This document shows, piece after piece, positions 33,875 through 46,700 of a DNA stretch of 64,000 nt (positions are counted from its first letter, which is position 1; each line of letters starts with the position of its first letter). Where the stretch lies: positions 12,772,001-12,836,000 of the forward strand of contig NC_088316.1 of assembly GCF_910592395.1 (NCBI RefSeq), read 5' to 3'. The notes under the pieces were generated by a model. It was not told where the DNA came from, did no database searches, and was given only the letters and a program-made list of their open reading frames with translations. Made by a program: the position numbers and the translations under genes. Source of the stretch: Lineus longissimus. Lineage: Eukaryota > Nemertea > Pilidiophora > Heteronemertea > Lineidae.

Positions 33875-36869
33875 GCAAAGCCAAAAATGCCAGCTCACAA
33901 ATTCAGAGATTCACCACCGCTGTTGCTCCAGCTAGCAACATCCTCCGTTACTATGGGCAACCAGCCCCTCACACGCATCCCCACCTCTTCAAAAAGGATG
34001 AAGTCACACCAGGACTTGAGAAACTGGAATACAGACTTAGGCGAGAACTTCTAATGAAGAGGATAATGGACTCGGGCCTTGGAAGGACATTCCCCGATAT
34101 GGACCATTTAGTCGTCTTCACGTCTGCTCCGAAGTTATACATGTCTATTGATGTACCATACTTTTACAGACAAAATACGGAATTCCTTTACATGAGTGGC
34201 TTTATTGAAGCGGACAGTGTTTTGCTGCTTCATTCTCAAAAGAAATTAGGATCGGGGTTTGAGGAAGTGATGTTTGTTACACAGCGGAATGCGTCCAAGG
34301 AACTTTGGGAGGGTCCAAGCGCTGGTGTCGAGGGGGGTAGAGACTTATTAGGCATACAAAACGTAAAACCACTAGATCACCTGGATCGATATCTCGCAAA
34401 TTATCTGAAAGATTCGAACAAATTTTGTTTGTGGTACGAGTATCTGAAACCAGTTAATCAGAAAATCCATTCGAACTCATTTCTTCCATTAATGAAAGAG
34501 GCGAATCGTGTTGAAACGCCGACCAAGATTGTACATCATCAGAGATTGATGAAATCGACAGCCGAGATTGAGTTGATGAGGAAGTCGAATCGGATTGCTT
34601 CAGAGGCCTTTGTTGAAGTCATGAAGTTTACAAAACCCTGGGTAAGGATTGCAAAAAGTAGCACATTTAGGTGAAGTATTGTTTCAAATACCATAGTAAC
34701 ATTAACAATCAGTCTTTTGATAACGGCAAGCTGAATCTCAAAGTAAACATTTTATTGTAATTTTGTGCAAAAAGAAAATAATTAATCTCTTTTTTCTCAA
34801 TTTTCAGATCAATGAGTCGGCTCTCTTTGCCAAGATGGATTTTGAGTGTCGGATCCATGGTGCTGAGTACCTGGCCTATCCACCAGTTGTTGCAGGTAGG
34901 CACAAAGTTTTATTTCACTTTCCCGAGAACTTCGAAATAAAGAACATCTCTCGTTTAAGGAAATATTTCTTATTCTTAGTAAGATTTCTCCTTCTTTTAA
35001 TAGGTGGCAACCGGGCGAACACGATCCACTACATCTCAAACAACCAAGTGATTGCAGACGGTGAACTTGTCTTGATGGATGCTGGCTGCGAATACCATGG
35101 TTACTGCAGTGACATCACTAGGACGTGGCCTGTCACAGGTATCTACCATACTTGGGACGCTCTCCGGGTGCTTTTGTTCTGCGTGGTAGCCAGCAGTGTC
35201 AACCACTAGGCTATGAGGCTCCTCACTTTGTCACTTTAACTTTTCATCAGCCCTATCGTTATATTAGCATGCCTATCCATGCATGTTTTCTTCTTCTTCA
35301 GGAAATTTCTCCCCCGCTCAACGTGACCTCTACAGTGCCTGCCTGATTATTCAAGAACTCTGCATCCAAATGTGCCGTCCAGGAGTCACCTTGGAAGAGA
35401 TCTATCGTGCAATGTTGGCAATTATGGGTGAACAACTCAAGAAGCTAGGCCTCATCCCTAGTAGCGTCAGTGCCTCTGATGTCATTAAGGTAAATCAGTA
35501 CCATTGGGAAGAAGGTGGTGTGGGTGTTCACATGAGTGCAGCCAATCGCCATCTTCCTCGAGCAGCAATTTGGGACAGGTATCGACCAATTAGAAGAGAG
35601 CTATCATACTTGTTTGGCACAGACAGCACGACCATGATCACATACAGGGGTTTTGATTGGTCAACGGGATTGAAATTTGCCAGAGTGGTTGGGGTGGGTG
35701 TTACCAAATTGGTCAATTTTGAGTTGCCAGAATGGTTGAATCACCAAACTGGCCAGAATTTGCCACAACAATTCATAATGGTTTACCAGGGCAAACTAAA
35801 GACCCATTCAAGTATAAGAAACATGATTTGCTTATCATGTGCCCCCTCCTTTCCTAGCCATAGACGGACTCACCCGGCAAATTACCCCAATGGTGCCCAA
35901 CTGTAGTGGCAGGCAACAAAAGTGCAAACATCGATAAAGATGAGTTCTTATTTTCAGCTCACCCGCCAATTCTGTGCCCATCACGTCGGTCACTATCTTG
36001 GAATGGACGTCCACGACTCGGCAGAAGTTGGACGCAATCTTGCACTACAACCAGGCATGATCATAACAATTGAACCAGGTATGCGAGTGCTTTATCACAT
36101 TCTTCAGCTCCTTACACTCTCCATTGCAGAGTTTATGAGTTATGTCAGGTTTAATTTTTACAGTTGAAACCTCTTTTGTGTGGAGATTCAGTCGTTCTTC
36201 AAATCCTATCTCTATGATGCTGATGCTACTTCTTGGTATATTCAAATGGGGCAGCGGTAGCGCAGTGGAAGAGAGTCGGCCTCATGATCAGGAGGTCGTG
36301 GGTTCGACTCCCGGCTGAGTCACTCCTTGGTTCCCCGACTGGTCAAGTTCAAGTGAGGGCCTTCTGGTTGCTTCTTGAAACCCCTGATTGATTTCTGTGG
36401 AGACCGGGGTAATAATTTGATATCCCACAGCGCTTTAACAGTTCCGTTACTGAGGAGCGCTATATAAATGCGTGACATTATTATTATTATTATTATGATG
36501 TTTTCGACTCGAGATCATGAAAAACATTTTATCTTATTCTTTGATTAACGCTCTAAAGCTCCTTTGACCAGAAGAAAGAGAGCTGTTCAACAAATTGAAA
36601 AATTCTGTCCCATGCGTCCCATGCTTTGGAATAGGTGGCGCTACAAGTCCTTCAAGAGATACGCCCCAAAGTTTTAATTACCCAACCGTTACGTTTCAGG
36701 TATCTACATCTCGGCGACGAGGAATGACGTGGACCCCAAATATCGCGGGATAGGTATTCGTATCGAGGACAATATACTGATCACAGAGACTGGACATGAA
36801 AACCTTACTGCAAATTGTCCAAAGGATCCAGATGTGATTGAACAAATCATTACTGATGGAAAATCTTGA
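33875..36869 (+). CDS. XPNPEP3: Xaa-Pro aminopeptidase 3, six exons, N-terminal exon uncertain
   Basis: M24-family metallopeptidase of mitochondria that removes N-terminal residues before proline. Exons: 33875-34641, 34808-34895, 35004-35138, 35302-35489, 35958-36078, 36700-36869; phases agree and it ends at TGA. The N-terminal creatinase-like domain opens [20 protein letters not shown] and contains [18 protein letters not shown] and [11 protein letters not shown]. The catalytic pita-bread domain shows all five metal ligands: Asp in [11 protein letters not shown], Asp in CSDITRTWP, His in [15 protein letters not shown], Glu in ITIEPGIYI and Glu in GIRIEDNIL. With the candidate first exon it would be 532 residues, against 507 in human. 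Intron 5 carries a tRNA-derived SINE. Canonical AATAAA at 37234-37239. Confidence 0.93.
36247..36497 (+). mobile_element. tRNA-derived SINE with LINE-type tail, in XPNPEP3 intron 5
   Basis: The head has an A box TAGCGCAGTGG (36258-36268) and a B box GGTTCGACTCC (36301-36311), both near-perfect for RNA polymerase III. A tRNA-unrelated body follows. The tail AGCGCTATATAAATGC then (ATT)n is the 3' end style of L2/CR1-type LINEs. The anticodon region does not fold as a working tRNA, and the unit continues as a SINE, so I do not call a tRNA gene. Confidence 0.85.
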
Positions 36870-37233
36870 ACTTACTATAAACCATATTATACGTAGATCT
36901 ATTTCACCTGCCTCAAATGGTCCATTCACCACTTCCCTCAAGCAGAAATCATGTACAACTTCCCGTGCTTTGACTGATCAAAACCCCTGCATGTGATCAT
37001 GGCTGTGCTGTCTGTGCTGAAAAAGCATAATAGCTCTCTTCTGATAAGTCAATACCTGTCGGGATGTTCCAAATTGCTTCTATAGCGCTGCTTGAGGAAT
37101 GTTTTGAATTGTTTGAAGGCAACTCACATGTGCATGTTAACAAAATGCAATATAAATAAAACCAGCTCAGAAGATTGTCCAAATGTGCATTTAACCATGT
37201 TTGTGTATCAAACATAACTATGTTTAAATCATG

Positions 37234-37239
37234 AATAAA
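37234..37239 (+). promoter_or_regulatory. XPNPEP3 polyadenylation signal
   Basis: AATAAA about 365 bp after the XPNPEP3 stop. Another lies at about 37155 (AAATAAAACC). Confidence 0.55.
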
Positions 37240-38219
37240 GTGTTTTATGATTTGTTGCTAAATTATTGGTTTACTTTCTTTTAAATAATTGAAATAGAAT
37301 ACAAGTTCGGACATGTTCCAGAAAATGGTGTTAGCTGCAACCTGCGACCACATTGAAGGAGGGCTTCCGTGACTGAAATGCTGGTAGAGCTTTTGGAAAG
37401 TCCTACCACCTGCTACCTATTTTCAGAATTCATGTAACATTCCAAGGACTGAGACCATTGTGAACAAACACATACCTTATCAAACTATTCTGGTCTAGAT
37501 GCAAAATCACCGTCTGGTCCTTGATATGACAGTAACTACCGTAGTTACCTCAAACACAGCACCTGATGGCTTCTCGCTTGCGTCCATGCCGATCCACCAT
37601 CGTTGTGCATATAGCCATCCTTCACCGCCGATAAACATCCCCCTGATCGACCGTCAGAAGGGCTGTTACTTTATCGGTAGTCTCCCTACATTCCCTTCCT
37701 TTCCCACGCGTCCATGTCACAACAACACTAACATTACACTCGCTCGTGGTTGTTGCACGAGACACGCACTGAAAGCCATCATAATGGAAGACCAGGTGCT
37801 CAATGAGTAACGGTTCCGGGGATGCTGACCTGACCCAAATGCACAGTGCATGTTGTATAGAAGAAGGGTAGCCTGATCCTGAGGATGGCACTATCAATTC
37901 AGGCCGTCATTCAATTTCTTTGTGTCGAGCAATTTGATTGGCCACCCGTTTATGATGGTGCGTCTGACAGATTTCCTGGCCCTTTGTGTTGGCAGTGAAA
38001 GGAGGAGACTTTGGGACTGATATTGACCGTCAAAAAGTTTACATGGCTTGCCTCAAGAGAGAGCCAGTTGTCACGTCTGCTCTTCTGATCAGATTTCCCC
38101 CAAGTGAGACATTCTATAACGTCTTAGACATCTGGGCTTTTTTGGTGTGCCAAAAGCTCACTGGCCATCCGATAACTGTTGGGCAATATATGAACCAATT
38201 GATGGCAATCTGATCTGTC

Positions 38220-38490
38220 GAGTTCAAAGTATAAGGCAATCGATGGACTAGCACCAGCCTACCTCAGCGAGATGATCTACAACACCAAGGGTTGTCCTTC
38301 CTGAGATCTAAGAGCACTCCTACCTTGGTAGTTCTATGCACCAAGTGCAAGGCATTTGGAGATCGGTCTTTCTACATGTATATATGAATCTGCTCGAAAA
38401 CTCTGGAACAAACTTTCAACTCTCATTATGAGAGCAATTTCCTTGCCTTTAACCAACTCCTTAAGAAAAGTTTTCAGTCGTTTCAATGCG
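38220..38490 (+). mobile_element. LINE (CR1/L2-like) C-terminal fragment, decayed
   Basis: Plus-strand frames read AIDGLAPAYLSEMIYNTKG, then RSKSTPTLVVLCTKCKAFGD, RSFY...ARKLWNKL and SLPLTNSLRKVF. These match in order the LINE C-terminal pattern GLAPAYLSEL / LRSS...LVVPRTR...GDRAF / LWNSLP / FKSxLK. Stops and frameshifts break it; only the 3' end is present. Confidence 0.65.
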
Positions 38491-39431
38491 CCTGCGAATC
38501 CTAGAGCAATTCTTAATATTTGGTCACAACACAAATTTACTTATCGATTGATTGATATGCAAGGAGAACTGGTCAGGAACAAATGGATACACTGGTTACC
38601 AGACAGAAGTACAACTGGATGAGCCACAGTCTGCGGGGACCAAAGCATCACGAGACACTCCTTGAGCTGGCATCCCCACGGAGAAAGAAGCAGGGGCAGA
38701 TTACACACAACGTTTGGAAGATCAACTGAGGCAGTGGCAAGGTCAATGCGACTAGAGCATAACGACCTCGAGAGTGGCCAAAGATGGAGGTAGTTGCGAG
38801 TTCGGGCTAGCAATGCCATATTGGACCTCTTGCAAAGTTGCGAGTTTTGCGAGTTAAGGCGCAAAAGTGTCAATTGACTAATGAGTGGCGAAGCTGCCAT
38901 TAGTGAAGCAGACATTTTCCCATGCCACTTCCAGGCACCACTCCTCGTGAAGTTGGCGGACCTGCCTTGAATACACAAAATTTAGTTAAGATTCTCAGCA
39001 AGCTGGGGAATTGATTCTCCACGATGAATATAATCATGGTCCTCCTTCTCCTGATAATCCTTGTCTGAAGGTCGACGAATTCAATCATTAAACACAACAC
39101 ACTTTCATGTTTATTTTTGGCTCTTTATTAGGAAAACAACCAAAAACACTTTGCATTGATACTTTTATAGCGATATTGCGAGATTCATCAAAAAAATTTT
39201 CCAGAAATATATTGAACATGATGAATGATGTGATGACAGATTTAATCTTTACACCTAAAATATTTTTTCGAGGAATATATTTGATGACAATGAATGACGA
39301 GATGGCAGATTTAATATTTTAACATGATTATGAAAATTGTACATAAGTTTAACAAGTATGGTATTGCAGTTTTTTCAAGTTTGAAAATGCATCGGTAAGA
39401 AACATGGGTAAAAATCAACCAAACTTTTACT

Positions 39432-39489
39432 AGTATGTGTGCATTTTGATATGTTGTACATGTATAACATATCAAAATGCACACATACT
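39432..39489. repeat. Perfect 24-bp inverted repeat (hairpin)
   Basis: Left arm 39432-39455 is the exact reverse complement of right arm 39466-39489, with a 10-base loop GTACATGTAT. AT-rich, in a non-coding stretch downstream of PPAT. Confidence 0.9.
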
Positions 39490-40360
39490 GGTGCTAATAC
39501 ATCAAAACTGTGCATACATGTATGTCTTGGTCTTAAATTGAAAAGAAGAAAAATACTTCAACATTAAACTGTGCAAAACATCGAAAATGTAATGCATGCA
39601 TCTGATTAACATCTTTTATCACACTACTGACTTCAATGTTGGTCAAAAATTTCTACAATTGCGGCAGTAAAATCTGTCATTATTTTACATTTGTCAAAAA
39701 TTGAGTCACACCAGATTTGACTTGAGAGGAAATCATTCCGTTACAACGTATACCAGATCTTGACATAAGAATGACCGTCACGATTCCTGCGGCCCCCAAG
39801 ATCACAGGTTACTTCCGATGAAGTGAGTTCAGATCATTCTCACGATACGTTTACAGGGAAATTGTTCAAAATAAGCATGACCTAAAAGAGACTATGATTG
39901 TTCACAATTTGACATCTTTTCCTATTCGAAACCAAAAAAACAGAATGGTTTCCTCCAAGTGTAATCTTACATCTGGCCAAATGAGGCCAAAGGTTATTCA
40001 AAAGTATTACCTCATGATAAATAATACCTCAGTAATGCAGCCTAATATCAAAAGAAAGGTTTGAGCAGTGTTTGGTGTGATTATAGAAACTGATGCGCAA
40101 ATATTGCCAGCATAAACCCTGAGATGGAAAAATTCATGCAGCAAAGATACCCATGACTTAAAGAGTAAAAAAGAAGCCACTTCAGCAACATGAAATGTGG
40201 CAATACTATAATATACAAATTTTTGGGGGTACTCGCAGTTATTCGCGAAATCAACGTAAACAAAACACCCAGAAAAATTGGCAGAGTTATAAAAGCTAAA
40301 GATAGAAATTGTCAGCCAACCAGCAACCCACAGCTAAAAATAGATAGTGTCAGCAACTGG

Positions 40361-40799
40361 GAAGTTGCCGCATTACCACTCGAGCTCCAATTGGTAGTGG
40401 CTGCACTACCACTCGAGCTCCAATTGGTAGTGGCTGCACTACCACTCAAGCTCCAATTGGTAGTGGCTGCACTACCACTCAAGCTCCAATTGGTAGTGGC
40501 TGCACTACCACTCGAGCTTCGATTGGCAGTTGCCACACTACCACAAGCTCAAATTGGTAGTGGCTGCACTACCACTCGAGCTTCAATCGATAGTTTCCGC
40601 ATATCCTCTCGAGCTTCAATCGGTAGTTGCCGCACTATCACTTGAGCTCCAATTGGTAGTTGCCGCACTACCACTCGAGCTCCAATTGGTAGTGGCTACA
40701 CTACCACTCGAGCTTCAATTGGTAGTTGGCGCACTACTACTCGAGCCCAAATTGGTAGTTGGCGCACTACCACTCGAGCTCCAATTGGTAGTTGCCGCA
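40361..40799. repeat. 33-bp minisatellite derived from the end of the PPAT coding sequence
   Basis: About 13 head-to-tail units of exactly 33 bp, e.g. CGAGCTCCAATTGGTAGTGG then CTGCACTACCACT on the plus strand. The array abuts the PPAT stop codon. On the coding strand each unit reads ...AACTACCAATTGGAGCTCGAGTGGTAG. The last 33 bp of the PPAT coding sequence match the unit at about 26 of 33 positions, including the final CTCGAGTGGTAG. Because 33 is a multiple of three, long Leu/Val-Ala-rich open frames run through the array; these are not genes. Confidence 0.95.
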
Positions 40800-43700
40800 C
40801 TACCACTCGAGTTCCACGGGGTAGTTTCCGGTCAGACACGCCGTGCAGTGACCCATCTTCTTCTCTTCTAAATCCTGGATACCTTCTGAGACAGCGCTCA
40901 CGAGACCATCTACGGAGAGGTACACGAGGCTGTCTGCTCCTAAAATCAAATCAAATTTACTTTTAGATGCGAGACCACTGGAGGGTTTGAATATCAATGA
41001 GTGTTTTGGATCTCTTGTGTCGAATAAGTTGGGCTGCTTCTTTCCTGCCAATAGTCATGTGCATATTCTGCTTGAAAACAGCGATTGGACAATCTTAGAT
41101 GCCAACCAACAACTGGCAGAAACATAGCAGCCCAATGTATACTAAAGGAAGAGGTCCAAAGTACTCCTCAATCAAGCCACTTAGTGATAATATGAATAGT
41201 ATAAGTCCTACAAAGATATTTGATACAAAAGTTCGATACCGGTAGACTCTTTTGCCAACTAGAATTGAGAAATTTGCTTTACAGCAAATTTGATGGTCCC
41301 CACATAGGGAAAACTGTGCAATGGATGGTGATTTTGCTTCATATGAAGCCACAGTTTGGTTTTGGGAATAAGAGCTGGATATGTGTCGTGATGGGCTAGG
41401 GCCAGGAGGCCTAGGTGCAGTTATAGATGGAGTACTAGTGAAAGTTGAAGTAGTTGGCGTAGAGTTTCCAAACAACGGGGAAAAGAATAGCGAGGAAATT
41501 CCGCCTATCTGCATGCCGATTCACGCATGATCTATTTCCGGACGCTCGCTCTTTCTCAAAATAACATGCTCAATAATCATTCAAACAGCACCCAAACTAT
41601 TTTAGATGGGCAGGATGGATTATCGATAAGCATTTAAGGCTATTACTTTGGCTCCCCTACCCTTGATTTCTACATTCAACAGTCACTAAACTGCTAACGC
41701 GTTCTTCGCTCGACCAACTCCATGTGGATTGGTTCGGCCATGAGAAGAATGACGTCATTATGATGGGGCGGAGCTTATGCAAATGTGTCAGAATCTCGCC
41801 TCTGCGCATGTCAGATTGAATCGCGGCTTCGGCATGTTGGGAGAAGACGATCAGACGAATCTCAGCAAAAAATGCTTCAAAGTCATGGAAATAATGAGAA
41901 TATTGAAAATCTTTTTGTGATATTCCATGCATCGAATTTCCTTCAATGGGATTGGAGTGATTGGTCCTTGATCTATTCAGCAGTTTGGCTGGACAAGCTC
42001 CATAAATGTTTTGTGGAAGAAGAACAAGAAACAGAACCTACCTACCCAGTGATATCAAGATGGTCTCCACTGAGAGTGTGGAGACCATAAAAAATAGGCT
42101 CTTTAGCTCAGGGTCACCATTTTAGCCAAATTTGATACAGTCTTTACATACCTAAAGCATCCGCTAGCTGCTCTGGTGTTTTATGATTTGCAATCAGTTC
42201 GTCTCTGGTTGGGATGTTGATGCCCATGTAGCATGGATTGTGAATTGGTGGAGAGGCAACACGAATGTGGACCTGGAAGTTACGAACATTTAGCCATTGA
42301 AACACAAATGCAAGGCGAGGAATGCCAAAAACGTGATCTAAGACTTGAGATCCAGGCAAGAAAAAGTGGGGTTCTTTCTTTTATCAACGTCATTGGCATT
42401 TTCCAGGGCATTTCACAAGAAATATGAACTGCAGGCATGGATCACTCCTGGTGTGTGTCAGGAGAATCTTACGGGAGTGATGTAACAGCAATGTATAAGA
42501 AATTTTAGATGGCAACAAGAATCATGTCACTCCAGCAAAAATTGGGGGAGGGCGCAGCGCTTTGTGAGAGTCCTCACTCCCATCATGAAAAAGCCTGATC
42601 TTCTCACTTGTATCAGTGCAGGAATGACAAGCCACGCAGACTTGTGATTCTATCGTATATTGGATCAGTGACATATACTGACAGCCCGACACTCTTAACT
42701 TTCTGCAAAACCTACCTCCTTGGCACCAGCGTTCTTCAACAGTCGAATGATCGGACCCATGGTGTTTCCACGCACAATAGAATCGTCAACCAGGATGATT
42801 TTCTTTCCGAGGAAATTATCAGCAAGTGCGCCGAACTTCTTGGCAACGCCAAGCTGTCGCAGTCTCTTTGTGGGTTGGATGAAGGTTCTTCCAACGTACC
42901 TATTCTTGGTCAGCACTTCAACATAAGGAATGCCGCTCTAGAAAAGATTAGGAGAATAGAAATATTATTGACTGCAAAGGCCTACACCATTTGTTCGGTC
43001 ACATTCCCGATTTCAACTATGTACCTTTGGCAAAAACGTTATGAAAAACGCTTTACCTGTTCTGCGAATCCCATGGCAGCTGGTGTAGCGGATTCTGGCA
43101 CGTTGCTGACAAGATCGGCTTTAATGTCGCTCTCCAAAGCCAGGTGGCGGCCACAGCGCTTCCTAACCGTGTAGACCATCTGTCCCTCCATGATGGAGTC
43201 TGCACGGGCAAAATAGACATACTCAAAGATGCAGAAGGCAGACACGTCTTTTCCTTTGGGCCGGGGCACAACACACAAGGACCGCACACCACTGTTGGTA
43301 ATAGCCACTATTTCACCTGAAAATCAAAAGGAAAGATAATTTTTTTATAGGCTGGCTTCTGATAAAAACACTATATGAGAGACTACTGGAATGACCGTGA
43401 AAAAACGGACGTTTCAACCAAATAACCTCGGACATTACCTGGAAGAATCTCTCTGTAGTACTTGGCTCCAATCGCTTGGAATGAACAGGACTCGGACGAC
43501 ACCACCCAACCTTCACAATCACAACCATATTCATTCTCACTATCCGATTCATATTTCTCTGAAAATAAAAGATTTGTTAAACATTGAATCATTTCATGTC
43601 CTTAATAATAGAGTGGTTCAGCTACATTATGTCTATCAAATTGACGGAATAGGGCTCTTCGCCAATACCTACCCAATGTCAGGGGTTGCCCTATCAGTTT

Positions 43701-46700
43701 TCCGGTACACAATGGTCGGTTACCAAATGGATCTCTCATGGCGTAGAGGGTATCACCATGCATGACAACAAGAGAATAGGCAGCAGGGGTCTCACTCATG
43801 ATGTGACGAAATCTGTCGGAGAGAAATCAGTTCTAATAATGTAATCACAGAACAGTTATCAATTCTTAAACAAAAAGGTACAAGAAAACAGGAGCGTAGC
43901 TCGCTTTCTGGTCCTGGGGGGTGGGGGGGGGGGGAGGGTTGGGGGTACTTTTAACACTTTTTGAAATGTTTTGGCCAAAATCATGGTCCAATACATGTTT
44001 TGTGACTTCAGGGGGGTCATCACTTCAAAGTGAATCCTTAGTACTGCATACCTTGCCGGCCAGTCCACTCCATTAGGTTCACCATCTTTAGGGGTCAAGG
44101 CCATGAGCTGGGTGATAAGTTCACTGTCGGACTGTGTAGACAATCCAACACCATGGGCAAGCACCTGAAAATGACATGAGATTTTCAACCAAATGTGACA
44201 GTGAATCACCTCAACAAAATCACTCTGCAGTGACCTGTAGTGAGCCAGTCAATGTTTGATCACTCAATTAAATTCAATCATTTATTATAGTCATACACCT
44301 TGAAGGGGTACACCGGGGCCAATTCATAATTCCTGTTGGTCGAGGAAAATAGATATGCAGTTTTTCACAATACCGCAGTGCAGTTATTATGCATACGAAT
44401 TAGCTGAAAGTTGATATTTACATGTATATATGCATCTGTCTACACAATGACAATGCTGAATTTATATTTTGTATGTAAAATTACACAAATGGGAAGTTTG
44501 AATTCAATTATTTAGAAAATTTAAATGAATGGCGTAGGCCTTTTAATCTGAAATTTTCTGCAGAAAGCAAAGCTTCACTTTACATTACAGACAAGTTTCA
44601 TTTATTTGTTGGAGCTACGAGTGTGGAACAAGATCTTTGGGGAGGGAGCTTTTGCAAACCATGTACATATCTCATACCTTTTTCCTGAGCTTTCCTGCGT
44701 TGACAAGCTCTCCATTGTGTGCGACTGCTATCAAGCCATGAGATGTCTCAACAACGAAAGGTTGACAGTTGGTCAGCTCAGAGGATCCAGCAGTAGAGTA
44801 CCGTGTGTGACCTGGGCGCGGAAAATAAAATCACGAAAATGTTGAAGGGGCAAGACCTGAATATTAACAGGGCTGAGGGCTTATGACTTGGAACAATGTT
44901 GAATGTACTTTACAGTCAATACCAAACTTTACTTTACTTTTACATGCAGCTTTTGTTAGTCCTTTTGTTTTTTAATTTTACCACGCCTTTTTGAATAATA
45001 GAGGAATCCTTTTAGTCTCAGAACACCATGTCAGAGGGTCACTCTCACCTATTCCTAAGTTTCCCTTTAGTTTATGCAATGGGTCATCTTTGAAAACTTG
45101 GCTGACAAGTCCCATGCCTTTATGAGAGTGGAACTTGGCATTTGTCACATCGCCATCACTGGTAACTATGCCTGCACTCTCTTGGCCACTAAAAAAAACA
45201 AGATTTTTAAAAAAGCAAAAAATATAAAAACGTAAATCACAAATATATGTATTAAGCGAGCCGCACACCTCAGACAGTTTTGATTATAACAAACTTGTCC
45301 AACATTCCACCTGTACACAACTTACACAAGCCAAGGGCAAAGGTCTGAAAAAAACACATCTATATACTACAATCAAGATGTACAGACCGGGGGAGCTGGC
45401 GGTACGTACCCATAAGTCTTTGCGGTAGTCTCGCACGTACCGGATATAACCCATCAAGCTTTTCTCCTTCAGAGAAATACTGCGTTGCGCTCAACTGCCA
45501 ATTATGCATTAGTCTGGTGGACACGAGGTTGGCCTTGAAATTATCATATTCATAAAGTGCTTTCGTCATCTTCGGTACCTGTCGGCACATACGGTAATCA
45601 ATTCAAACCTCAGGGAACTCGAATGATTAAACTTGCTTGAAATCGAAAATTTGGACAACACACGTGTACTACAGCGCAAACGGCAGCATTCTGACATATA
45701 GAAACATGTGGTCTGATTCTATTTTTACTTGTCACTGCGTCCAACCTCGTATGCAGGGTAATGTGGCTTTCTCATTGGTCGAACGTTAATTTTGTTCACA
45801 GCCTTTTATAAGGCACTTGAGCGCAACGCAGTATTTCTCTGAAGGAGAAAAGCTTGATGGGTTATATCCGGTACGCGCGAGACTACCGCAAAGACTTATG
45901 GGTACGTACCGCCAGCTCCCCCGGTCTGTACATCTTGATTGTTGTATTATATACAAGAATAGAGTGGTTTCACGTTTCATCATGTAATTGTAATGTCATC
46001 ACAACGGGTAGTTGTAAAACAAGAAACACAGAAACGAAACAGAAACACAGAAACGCAGAAACGAAACGCAGAAACGAAAATCAAACGGGTTTTCATAAAA
46101 GTTGGAATCAAGCGGCACGCCGATACTTTCCTTGCCCAATCCGTTGTTATTGTCGTTTAAAAGTAAAATCTGAGGTTGGTGGGTTGCGGCCAGCCGGAAT
46201 GCAATAGAGTTGTTGAGGGGATACATGGAGCAACTTGGGGGGGGGGGGAGGGGGCGGCACGATATGGGTGAAGTCTTTTGAGGTGGTGGTGTAGTACTTT
46301 GGTAGGTTCGATTCGATTCCTACAGCATGTTATTTTAAATGAAGGTGCGGTGCAACATCTTGCCTTGTAGTGTTCAATTTACATGAAGTACCAGGATCAT
46401 TCTACAAATCCCGTCTGATGCAGCACTAAATGCAAGGTACGGTACCAGTACATGGGTGAATCATTTCGACGTTATGTGAGACGTGAGAGACCAATTTTGG
46501 CGACTAGAATAGAGTAAAGTGTGGGGGGGGGGGGGGCACTAGACTTGGACTTGGAGTAACTCAATCTTGCCTGCCCAGCTGCTGCCTTTAAATAGTCCCT
46601 TTAAATATCTGTTTATGTTAATGAGGTTGCAGTAGGGAAGTTCAGCCTAGTGTCGTGCACAGGCCATGGAATGTACAAAAGAACAGGACTCGCTATTCGA

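Larger units (their letters stand above)
36870..40360. other. Convergent interval between XPNPEP3 and PPAT
   Basis: Holds the XPNPEP3 3' flank (AATAAA at 37234), a LINE fragment at 38220-38490, a perfect hairpin at 39432-39489, and then AT-rich sequence up to the PPAT-proximal minisatellite. Two short repeats GACAGATTTAATCTTT and GGCAGATTTAATATTT occur at about 39235-39320. No host exon was recognised. Confidence 0.55.

Noticed and set aside
36247-36320. A functional tRNA gene
   Set aside because: Only the A and B boxes are tRNA-like; the sequence continues into a SINE body and LINE-type tail, and no proper acceptor stem closes.
40190-40871. Open frames rich in [11 protein letters not shown]
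   Set aside because: Artefact of the 33-bp array downstream of PPAT; no start context, and antisense to the gene.
45369-45942. Divergent snRNA gene pair
   Set aside because: No Sm site and no match to U1, U2, U4, U5, U6 or the minor snRNAs. Kept only as an inverted duplication of unknown nature.
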